DNA of 64,000 nt from Crassaminicella profunda (GTDB taxonomy: Bacteria > Bacillota > Clostridia > Peptostreptococcales > Thermotaleaceae), in contig NZ_CP082326.1 of assembly GCF_019884785.1 (NCBI RefSeq), positions 1,543,355 to 1,607,354 on the forward strand, in the 5' to 3' direction. Both the position numbers and the translations under genes were made by a program. Below the pieces are notes generated by a model. That model worked only from the letters and a program-made list of their open reading frames with translations. It did no database searches and was not told where the DNA came from. The first letter of the stretch is position 1. The number at the start of each line of letters is the position of its first letter. Shown piece by piece: positions 16,665-23,449 of this stretch.

Positions 16665-16856
16665 ATGTTTTATGGAAATGGCGTTCGAGATGTAAAGAGG
16701 GAAGGTTGTAGTTCTTCTAAAGTAGTAACGAAAAGGCTTACATCAGAGCAATTAGAAGAGATAAATAAGAAATATCCTAGTTCTAATAAAAAGATTCCCT
16801 TAATACTTTCAGAAACTTGGAAGAGGGGGAAATGGGTTAGAAGAAATTCAATTTAG
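16665..16856 (+). CDS. Small basic phage protein (63 aa)
   Basis: ATG after TAGGGGGAGCG. The product is basic with a C-terminal SETWKRGKWVRR. Not recognised; good ribosome site and spacing of 11 bases from the preceding stop. Confidence 0.55.
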   Translation: MFYGNGVRDVKREGCSSSKVVTKRLTSEQLEEINKKYPSSNKKIPLILSETWKRGKWVRRNSI

Positions 16857-16871
16857 GCGGGAAAGTTGTAG

Positions 16872-17132
16872 TTAGCGTAAACTCAATAGGAAAAAAACTA
16901 AGAATCCAGCATTTATTGCTCGAAGAATCTGATTATCAATATTAAAAGATTTTGAAATCAAAGTAATTATGATAGCTGAAGATAAAATCCACAACACGCA
17001 AAATAAGATTTTGGATTTAATTTTGATAAATATTTTTTCTCTAAAGCCATATTTTTTATTTAACAGATACAAAGAGAAGTAAGCTAGTGTAAAGAAAACC
17101 ATATATTTTATGTAGAAAATCAAGAAAGTCAA
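16872..17132 (-). CDS. Small membrane protein on the opposite strand (86 aa)
   Basis: Read leftward from a TTG 8 bases after AAGGAG; a GTG at 17141 overlaps that site and is less likely. Three hydrophobic helices fill most of the protein. It is a single gene against the early operon, typical of a lysogen-expressed moron. Superinfection exclusion is possible but no family is recognised. Confidence 0.5.
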   Translation of the reverse strand: MTFLIFYIKYMVFFTLAYFSLYLLNKKYGFREKIFIKIKSKILFCVLWILSSAIIITLISKSFNIDNQILRAINAGFLVFFLLSLR

Positions 17133-17244
17133 AAATATCACTCCTTATCAATAATATTTAATAGTATATCAAGAGTAATGGCAATTAGCAAAATGAAATC
17201 AGATTGAAGGTTAATTTAACGAGAAATGAAAGGGGATATGAAAA

Positions 17245-17655
17245 ATGTGTAAAGAAGGAAAATGGATGTATGAACTACATGGAAGTGATATATGGCAAGG
17301 TGAGAAATTTGATACCAGAGAAGAATGTATCGAAGAAGCAAGGAAAGAGGTTGCTACTACAAATAAAAGCAATAAGGAATTTGGTTACAAAACAATAGAT
17401 AAATTTAGAATTGGGAAAACAGAAGATGCAGGATCTTACGGAATAGATGCAGATGATATTTTAGAAAGAATATCTGAAAATGCATACGACGATATAGGTG
17501 AAGTAGCAGAGGATTACTTGACTGATGTGAAACCAGAACATGAAAAGGAACTAGAAGAAAAGCTGAATGAAGTATTATTTGCATGGATGAAAAAATATAA
17601 GTATGAGCCGAGTTTTTATAGAATCATAGATATAGAAGAAATTAAAGTTGATTAG
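17245..17655 (+). CDS. Acidic phage protein of unknown function (136 aa)
   Basis: ATG after AAAGGGGATATG. Acidic and mostly helical (EECIEEARKEVATT..., DADDILERISENAYDDIGEV). A similar early protein occurs in many clostridial phages as far as I recall, without known function. The frame at 17204-17398 is an overlapping shadow. Confidence 0.6.
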   Translation: MCKEGKWMYELHGSDIWQGEKFDTREECIEEARKEVATTNKSNKEFGYKTIDKFRIGKTEDAGSYGIDADDILERISENAYDDIGEVAEDYLTDVKPEHEKELEEKLNEVLFAWMKKYKYEPSFYRIIDIEEIKVD

Positions 17656-17689
17656 TCGAGAAAGGATTATTTAATGAGGAGGGAGTTAA

Positions 17690-17890
17690 ATGGCAACAAG
17701 ATATAGTAAGAAAGCTACAAAAGAAGCTATTGAAAGTTTAAAAAAGCAAAGTGGAGATGAAAGAAAAGAATCATTGAAATATTATAGTAAAAAGGAACTA
17801 AGTTTAATATTACAAGAGCTTGGTGAAATAGTGGCGAAATGGGATGCAAAAGAAGATTTGAGAGAAAAGATAAATAGAGCTATAAGGTAG
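17690..17890 (+). CDS. Small helical phage protein (66 aa)
   Basis: ATG after GAGGAGGGAGTTAA. Lys/Glu-rich helix pair (YYSKKELSLILQELGEIVAKW). Not recognised. It follows the acidic 136-residue protein in the same operon. Confidence 0.55.
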   Translation: MATRYSKKATKEAIESLKKQSGDERKESLKYYSKKELSLILQELGEIVAKWDAKEDLREKINRAIR

Positions 17891-17925
17891 CAATAAAATC
17901 GATTGCAAATTGGAAGGTGAGAGAT

Positions 17926-18192
17926 TTGAGTTGTTGGGAGTTAAGATATAATATAGCAGCTTTAGCAATAGCAATGATCAGAGAAGACATATTTTCAGCG
18001 GAAGATGCATTTAAAAGGTTAGAGGGTAAGAAAAAAAGAATTTGTAGAGAAGCAGATCCAAAGGATACAGAACAAATGATCAGGCTAAAAGAGAAGGGGC
18101 TTACTTACAAGCAGATAGGAGAAGCCTTTGGAATAAGTAAAGATGCTGTGTATAGAAGAATGAAAAGGTATAAAGAGAAAAATGTGAGTTAA
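17926..18192 (+). CDS. Helix-turn-helix early protein (88 aa)
   Basis: TTG start after GGAAGGTGAGAG (a GTG at 17917 is too close to the site). The C-terminal ~35 residues read KGLTYKQIGEAFGISKDAVYRRMKRY, a clear helix-turn-helix of resolvase/sigma-4 type. The N-terminal half is a separate helical domain. A DNA-binding regulator near the end of the early operon. Confidence 0.6.
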   Translation: MSCWELRYNIAALAIAMIREDIFSAEDAFKRLEGKKKRICREADPKDTEQMIRLKEKGLTYKQIGEAFGISKDAVYRRMKRYKEKNVS

Positions 18193-18198
18193 TCAATA

Positions 18199-18218
18199 GG
18201 AGCTGGATTATCAGCTCC
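18199..18218. terminator. Hairpin between convergent genes
   Basis: GGAGCTG (18199-18205) pairs with CAGCTCC (18212-18218). There is no T-run on the plus strand, so terminator activity is uncertain, but it lies between the convergent genes ending at 18192 and 18242. Confidence 0.35.
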
Positions 18219-18241
18219 AGAACTAAAATAAGACTTAGCAA

Positions 18242-18670
18242 TTAATATTCTACATCACTTAACTCAATTATATTGTATATGTACTTATGAATAGGAGTTA
18301 AGAATATTTTATATTTTTTGGTGTTAGAAAATTTTCCATCATTAACTATATTTCTATTATTTAATAAGTTTAGGTCGATATCATATTCTTCATTATTTAA
18401 TACAATGGTACTAGAAGCTCCAATCTTTGTATTGATATGAATTTCGGATATAGTACCTGTTTGAGAAGGTAATTCAAAAAAATCTAATCGATGTCCGAGG
18501 ATAGCAATAGAGTCTGGTAAATACGTAGACAATGTTAAAGTTAGCACTATACAAATTATCAATCCAGCTTTACCAGATTTCATGCTTTTAAAATTATTGT
18601 TTTTAATTAAATAGAATAATTTGCAAATAAAAATCAAACTAAAAATCGATGCTATATAAGTAAAATCCAT
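18242..18670 (-). CDS. Two-helix membrane protein, opposite strand (142 aa)
   Basis: ATG after AAGGGGGAATTG. Two N-terminal hydrophobic segments (~7-22 and ~37-55) are followed by a ~85-residue soluble beta-rich domain (TGTISEIHINTKIGASSTIVLNNEEYDIDL...). Not recognised. Second leftward singleton in the early region; likely expressed in the lysogen. Confidence 0.5.
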   Translation of the reverse strand: MDFTYIASIFSLIFICKLFYLIKNNNFKSMKSGKAGLIICIVLTLTLSTYLPDSIAILGHRLDFFELPSQTGTISEIHINTKIGASSTIVLNNEEYDIDLNLLNNRNIVNDGKFSNTKKYKIFLTPIHKYIYNIIELSDVEY

Positions 18671-18797
18671 AATCAATTCCCCCTTAAAAATGAGTTGTGA
18701 ATATTATTTCATTATAATTTAGTTTCCTAAAATTTTCAATTTTTAAAGTGGGGTTAGAATTATAATAGTTTTATAAACAAAATTGAGGATTAATATG

Positions 18798-18835
18798 AAA
18801 AAGCAGGAAAGGACATTAAAGATCCTTTCCTGCTT
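18798..18835 (-). terminator. Leftward intrinsic terminator (13-bp stem)
   Basis: AAGCAGGAAAGGA (18801-18813) pairs perfectly with TCCTTTCCTGCTT (18823-18835); on the minus strand a T5 run follows. It forms a tandem with the terminator at 18917-18954. Confidence 0.65.
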
Positions 18836-18916
18836 AAGTAGGAATAATACATATTGCTTGATAGTATAGTAACCAGAAAAATGAAAAATATGCACTAAAT
18901 ATAAGGTTTGAAGGAT

Positions 18917-18954
18917 AAAAATCAAAAGAAGTGCTTAATAACACTTCTTTTGAT
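18917..18954 (-). terminator. Intrinsic terminator right after the leftward 110-aa gene
   Basis: ATCAAAAGAAGTG (18921-18933) pairs perfectly with CACTTCTTTTGAT (18942-18954), 13 bp, followed on the minus strand by T5. It begins 5 bases after the stop at 18960. Confidence 0.85.
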
Positions 18955-18959
18955 AGAGA

Positions 18960-19292
18960 CTAACTGTAAGAAACAAACGAATCAACATTATACATACATG
19001 TTCCGAAATAGTGCCACTGAGTGTCGAGCCATATCCAGCCACCTATATATCCTTCTTCTGCATATACTAGATACATCCAGAATGAACTACCATCTTTTAA
19101 CCAAATATATACATATTTGTTTAGACAAGGCTTTATCACATCAGTTACATCTCCTTCTGAACCGTTTTCTACAGATCGTTCAAGTAAAGGCGGATCAGGG
19201 GGGTTATCTGGAAAAACAGGCATAGAAAAAGATTTATTGGGTTTAGTTGTTGTAGATTTATTAAATTTCGTAGATGTTTTTTTTACATACAC
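18960..19292 (-). CDS. Leftward moron of unknown function (110 aa)
   Basis: ATG 11 bases after AAAGGAGGG, with its own promoter and terminators. The first ~45 residues are a Ser/Thr/Lys/Pro-rich segment (SMPVFPDNPPDPP). The second half (CLNKYVYIWLKDGSSFWMYL...GGWIW) resembles the aromatic core of a conserved clostridial spore/surface-type protein family that is often mis-annotated as a transporter. No membrane helix is present. Independent transcription suggests it is expressed in the lysogen. Confidence 0.6.
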   Translation of the reverse strand: MYVKKTSTKFNKSTTTKPNKSFSMPVFPDNPPDPPLLERSVENGSEGDVTDVIKPCLNKYVYIWLKDGSSFWMYLVYAEEGYIGGWIWLDTQWHYFGTCMYNVDSFVSYS

Positions 19293-19323
19293 TCAAAATC
19301 CCTCCTTTCTAGATTCACTATAA

Positions 19324-19352
19324 ATTATTCACATGGAAGGCGAGTGTGACAA
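19324..19352 (-). promoter_or_regulatory. Promoter of the leftward 110-aa gene
   Basis: On the minus strand TTGTCA (19347-19352) and AATAAT (19324-19329) are separated by exactly 17 bp, upstream of the AAAGGAGGG ribosome site. A good sigma-A type match. Confidence 0.55.
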
Positions 19353-19379
19353 GCTATAAAAAATAAAAGGGGGCAAGAC

Positions 19380-19805
19380 ATGAATTGCATAGACAACTAT
19401 AAAGATTTGTGTACAGATATAGACGTGCATAAATGTATTGTTCAAGATATAGAACATGAATTGATACAATTGAAAAAGCTATTATTAAAAGGACCACAAG
19501 ATATTAAAGGAATTGATTATTCAAGGGAACCAGGCAGTGGACAAGTTATACATATATCAATGGACAGGATCCTGGATAGAATTGATCGGATAGAAAAGAG
19601 ATTGGAAGTTGAGAATGGGATCTTGGAGCAGAAAAAAGTAGCTAAAAAGGAAATAGGAGAAAAATTAAAAAATTTAATAGGGCTCGAACATAAGATCATG
19701 TATTATAGGGTAGTAGAAGGATTAACTGTAGAGAAGGTAGCTGAAAAGGTAGATAGAAGTGAGAGACAAATATATAGAATACTAAAAAAGTGTCAAGGAA
19801 TTTAA
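19380..19805 (+). CDS. ArpU/sigma-region-4-like late transcription regulator
   Basis: 141 residues from the ATG after AAAAGGGGGC. A long helical N-terminal part (two coiled segments around a GSGQ loop) is followed by a C-terminal sigma-70 region-4-like HTH: LEHKIMYYRVVEGLTVEKVAEKVDRSERQIYRILKK. Proteins of this type close the early operon of low-GC phages and turn on late genes. A hairpin plus -10 box lies immediately downstream and may be its target. Confidence 0.75.
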   Translation: MNCIDNYKDLCTDIDVHKCIVQDIEHELIQLKKLLLKGPQDIKGIDYSREPGSGQVIHISMDRILDRIDRIEKRLEVENGILEQKKVAKKEIGEKLKNLIGLEHKIMYYRVVEGLTVEKVAEKVDRSERQIYRILKKCQGI

Positions 19806-19808
19806 AAA

Positions 19809-19846
19809 TGACATTAAAATGTCAGTATGGAGCATGTTAATATGAT
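19809..19846 (+). promoter_or_regulatory. Candidate phage late promoter
   Basis: TGACAT/ATGTCA inverted repeat (19809-19814, 19819-19824) lies 16 bp before a TATGAT -10-like box (19841-19846). It starts 4 bases after the regulator stop. Similar TGTCA-rich blocks follow sigma-like regulators in other clostridial phages, to my recollection. No standard -35 is seen, consistent with an activator-dependent promoter. Confidence 0.5.
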
Positions 19847-19978
19847 AGTGTGGAAATTTTGAAAACAGCAGCAGCGAGTGTATTCTCACAAAATTACTAC
19901 TGCTGATGTTGAAAGTGGTTGTCCCCCTGATAACCTGTAAAAATTTATATTCCCAAGAACCTTTTTGAACGCAGTGAA

Positions 19979-20006
19979 AGGCAGTCGAGAAATCGGCTGT
20001 CTTTTT
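19979..20006 (+). terminator. Intrinsic terminator, GAAA-loop hairpin
   Basis: A 10-bp stem (19979-19988 with 19993-20002, two G-U pairs) closed by a GAAA tetraloop and followed by T5. It lies ahead of the membrane gene at 20087, so either early transcripts end here or late transcripts must read through. Confidence 0.75.
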
Positions 20007-20086
20007 CAAATATGTAAATATATGAAGAAAAAAGGAATAATATAGTGTATAATACATTATATAGAAAATTGTAAAGGGGGGAGACC

Positions 20087-21163
20087 ATGCTAGTATCAGT
20101 AACAGACATAATTACAGGAGTATTGTATAGCATATCAATAATAACTGCTATTATTCTATTATCTTATTACTCATTTAAATATCCATATTTAATTATAACA
20201 GATGAAGATGAATGGCGCTTGTGGGACTTAGTGTTTAAAGCAATTCCTTTTATAATGATCTGTTTAGGGATAGCGTTCATGACTAATGAACATATAGACA
20301 TTAATATAATTGAGAAAATATTGTATATTTTAATTATTTCTATAGGGTTAGTATCGCATATTATACTAAACGGAACTTTAAAAAAATTATATAAAGGAGT
20401 ACTCGTTCGAAAAACCAAATGCGCGCAAAAAACAGCAAGTTTTATGATTATATTCTTCGCTATCGTGACATTGTTAAATTTTTACAACTTAAAACAAAAC
20501 TTGGATAGTTTTAATTATGTTGAAGAAGCTAAAGCATATAAAAGTATTTTAGAATATGGTACAAGTACATTATTTATACAGCTACTAGCATCAGTGGTAG
20601 CTGGAAATTTGATTGCTATTAGCCATTTATTAGTTTTAGATAAGTATAAATTGTTTACAAAAAATCCATTATATAGGTGTGAAATATTAAATGATAAGAT
20701 TTGCATGTATAGAGTATATTTAATTAGGCAAACACAAGATGAGTATATAATAAAGCCTTATGAGATTTTTGATAGGGACAGAAATATGTATGTATCGATT
20801 CCAGATGAAGAAAATCTAAAACTAACAATTATAAATAAGAGTGAAGCTATAAAGATGACAATGATAAATGAGGAGAAAGACAATTGGTTTGTCAAAATTA
20901 AAGAAAAATTTAATAATATTAGAAATAAACTGGGAAGACAAAATAGTATCCAATGGTTAAAAGAAAAGAATGCATTTGTTATTTTGGGTTTATGTGTTAT
21001 TTCATTTATTATGGGGTCGTTCGCTACAAAGCACAATAGCTTTGTTATTGAAATTATTATAAATTATAGATGTATATTTTTTATTTGCTTGATGACAGCA
21101 GTATTGACAGGTCTTTTTACTGGTGGAGTGATTATTAAATACTATAGAAAAAAAGATGAGTAA
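20087..21163 (+). CDS. Multi-pass membrane protein of unknown function (358 aa)
   Basis: ATG after AAAGGGGGGAG. Four or five hydrophobic helices in the first ~195 residues, a ~90-residue soluble section (YRVYLIRQTQDEYIIKPYEIFDRDRN..., then NKSEAIKMTMINEEKDN), and two more helices near the end. Flanked by terminators at 19979 and 21265, it is an independent cassette between early and late operons. Not recognised; a membrane-based exclusion or defence function is possible. Confidence 0.6.
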   Translation: MLVSVTDIITGVLYSISIITAIILLSYYSFKYPYLIITDEDEWRLWDLVFKAIPFIMICLGIAFMTNEHIDINIIEKILYILIISIGLVSHIILNGTLKKLYKGVLVRKTKCAQKTASFMIIFFAIVTLLNFYNLKQNLDSFNYVEEAKAYKSILEYGTSTLFIQLLASVVAGNLIAISHLLVLDKYKLFTKNPLYRCEILNDKICMYRVYLIRQTQDEYIIKPYEIFDRDRNMYVSIPDEENLKLTIINKSEAIKMTMINEEKDNWFVKIKEKFNNIRNKLGRQNSIQWLKEKNAFVILGLCVISFIMGSFATKHNSFVIEIIINYRCIFFICLMTAVLTGLFTGGVIIKYYRKKDE

Positions 21164-21264
21164 AAATATGTTTATTACATTTTAAATACTTTATTTCAAT
21201 ATACATGAAAACAGCATAAAGCATTAAATGATAAATATTATATAAGGTTTTTGAAGAGTTTTTT

Positions 21265-21285
21265 GAGCCCAACAGGCTCTTTTTT
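21265..21285 (+). terminator. Intrinsic terminator before the terminase genes
   Basis: GAGCC (21265-21269) pairs with GGCTC (21275-21279) around CAACA and is followed by six T. It closes the membrane-protein cassette. Confidence 0.75.
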
Positions 21286-21330
21286 CATTTCCAAAACAAA
21301 CACAAAAGCAACTAGCGACGAGGTGGTGGT

Positions 21331-21810
21331 ATGGCAAAGAGTAAATGGGATACATATGTAAAAGATAAATTACTAGAAGTTCAAGCATGGGCAAGAGATG
21401 GGCTTACAGATGAACAGATAGCTCATAATCTAGGAATAGCAGTTTCTACATTCTATGAATACAAGAAAAAGCATTCGGAGTTTTCGGAGGCCTTAAAAAA
21501 GGGAAAGACAGTAGTAGATATAGAAGTGGAAAATGCTCTTTTAAAACGAGCGTTAGGATATAAGTATAATGAAGTTACACAGGAGCTAAAGATTAATTCA
21601 AAGACAGGAGAAGCAGAGCTTGTTGTAACAAAAGTGATTACAAAAGAAGTTCAACCAGATACCACAGCTGAAATATTCTGGTTAAAAAATAGAAAACCTG
21701 CTGTATGGAGAGATAAAGTAGTTCAGGAGCTAGAAGGAGAAGTAAAAGTAAATAAAAAAGTTACAAAGAATGAACTAAAAGCAATCTTAGAAGATGATGA
21801 AGATGAATAG
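21331..21810 (+). CDS. terS: Terminase small subunit
   Basis: 159 residues from the ATG after GACGAGGTGGTGGT. An N-terminal HTH (ARDGLTDEQIAHNLGIAVSTFYEYKK) gives DNA binding, then ENALLKRALGYKY...TTAEIFWLKNRKPAVWRD, characteristic of clostridial TerS proteins. It recognises the packaging site and hands DNA to TerL. Its 3' end overlaps the TerL start. Confidence 0.88.
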   Translation: MAKSKWDTYVKDKLLEVQAWARDGLTDEQIAHNLGIAVSTFYEYKKKHSEFSEALKKGKTVVDIEVENALLKRALGYKYNEVTQELKINSKTGEAELVVTKVITKEVQPDTTAEIFWLKNRKPAVWRDKVVQELEGEVKVNKKVTKNELKAILEDDEDE

Positions 21811-23434
21811 AGACCAGGAAAGATTACTATGGAAGTATTTAAAGAAAAGATTTAAGAAGAAATTTAAGAAGCATTGGAAAAAGCCTTTTGAAAATTATGT
21901 CCTTGGTAAAGATAAAACAGGACCTAATGGTTTAAGGAAAGAACTTGGAGAAATAGATTTAGAGTATTTTGGAAAAGCTTACTTTTCACATTACTTCAAT
22001 AGAGAAACACCTGAATTTCATAGAGAACTTGATACGATTTGGAAGAAAGGTGTTATCAAGACAAAAGCAGGAGTAAAAAGAGCAGTAGCAGCTCCAAGGG
22101 GACATGCTAAAAGTACCAATTTAACTTTCAAAGATACGATTCATTCAATAGTTTATGAATATAAGCATTATATTTTGATCATATCTGATTCAAGTGATCA
22201 AGCAGATGGATTCCTTACAAACATTAGAGATGAATTTGAAGATAACGAAGCAATAAAAGAGGACTTTGGGGAACTAAAGGGACTTGTATGGAAGAATAGT
22301 GTCCTATTAACTTCTACAGATGTGAAGGTTGAAGCACTAGGAGCAGGAAAGAAAGTCAGAGGTAGAAAGCATAGAAACTGGAGACCTGATTTAATTGTTT
22401 TAGATGATATTGAAAATGATGAAAATGTAAGAACACCAGAGCAAAGAAAGAAACTAGAGAATTGGTTTTATAAGGCAGTATCTAAAGCTGGGGATGATTA
22501 CACAGATATTATTTACATAGGAACATTACTTCACTATGATTCATTATTGGCTAAAGTATTAAGAAACCCAGCGTATCAATCAAAAAAATATAAAGCAGTA
22601 ATATCCTTTGCTAAACATAAGGAACTATGGGACCAGTGGGAAAGAATATTTACTGATTTATCGAATGACAATCGAGAGCAAGAGGCACTCGATTTTTTTA
22701 ATGCAAATAAAGAGAAAATGCTAGAGCGTACTGAGGTACTTTGGGAAGATAAATTAGATTATTACAATTTAATGGTTATGAAAGTATCTGAAGGAGATGC
22801 AGCATTTAACTCAGAAGAACAAAATGAGCCTATCAATCCTGATGATTGTTTATTTAATGAAGAGTGGTTTGATTTTTATAATGAAGCTGCAATTGATTTT
22901 AGGAATGAACTATTTGAGTTTTATGGCTTCGTGGATCCATCATTAGGAAAGAGTAGGACAAGTGATTATTCTGCAATCATAACAATTGCGAAAGATACTA
23001 CAACAGGATATATGTATGTAATAGATGCAGATATTGAGAGAAGGCATCCAGATAAAATTATTGAAGATATTTTAGAAAAAGAGAAGTGGTTAAGGAATGC
23101 ATATGGAAGAGGCTATACAGCTTTCGGAGCAGAAACAAATCAGTTCCAATGGTTCTTAAAAGAAGAATTAGCCAAGGCAAGTGCAAAAGAAGGTTTATAT
23201 CTTCCGATAGAGGAAATACAACAAACAAGTGATAAGGTAATGAGGATCCAGACACTACAACCTGATATAAAAAATAGATATATTAAACTACATCCAAGAT
23301 ACAAGTTACTGCTTGAACAATTAAAATACTTTCCTATGGCAGATCATGATGATGGTCCAGATGCATTAGAGGGTTGTAGAACACTTGCGAAAGAAGAAAG
23401 AGATGTATTCTTTGTATCTGCTTCAGAACGATAG
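21803..23434 (+). CDS. terL: Terminase large subunit
   Basis: 543 residues; ATGs at 21794, 21797 and 21803 are all in frame and the last gives MNRDQERLLW. The ATPase has Walker A APRGHAKST near residues 97-105 and Walker B LIVLDDIEND near 195-204. The nuclease domain has YGFVDPSLGKSRTSDYSAII and a late DHDDGPDALEG. This motor packages phage DNA into the prohead. Confidence 0.95.
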   Translation: MNRDQERLLWKYLKKRFKKKFKKHWKKPFENYVLGKDKTGPNGLRKELGEIDLEYFGKAYFSHYFNRETPEFHRELDTIWKKGVIKTKAGVKRAVAAPRGHAKSTNLTFKDTIHSIVYEYKHYILIISDSSDQADGFLTNIRDEFEDNEAIKEDFGELKGLVWKNSVLLTSTDVKVEALGAGKKVRGRKHRNWRPDLIVLDDIENDENVRTPEQRKKLENWFYKAVSKAGDDYTDIIYIGTLLHYDSLLAKVLRNPAYQSKKYKAVISFAKHKELWDQWERIFTDLSNDNREQEALDFFNANKEKMLERTEVLWEDKLDYYNLMVMKVSEGDAAFNSEEQNEPINPDDCLFNEEWFDFYNEAAIDFRNELFEFYGFVDPSLGKSRTSDYSAIITIAKDTTTGYMYVIDADIERRHPDKIIEDILEKEKWLRNAYGRGYTAFGAETNQFQWFLKEELAKASAKEGLYLPIEEIQQTSDKVMRIQTLQPDIKNRYIKLHPRYKLLLEQLKYFPMADHDDGPDALEGCRTLAKEERDVFFVSASER

Positions 23435-23449
23435 AGAGGAGGTGAGCGG

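Noticed and set aside
17204-17398. 64-codon frame overlapping the acidic phage gene
   Set aside because: The overlapping frame at 17245-17655 has the better ribosome site and protein-like composition.
18743-18925. 60-codon reverse frame between the two leftward terminators
   Set aside because: It begins within one terminator and crosses the other; no ribosome site and a composition of random AT-rich DNA.
18908-19225. Forward frame opposite the leftward 110-residue gene
   Set aside because: The leftward gene has promoter, ribosome site and terminators; the forward frame has none.
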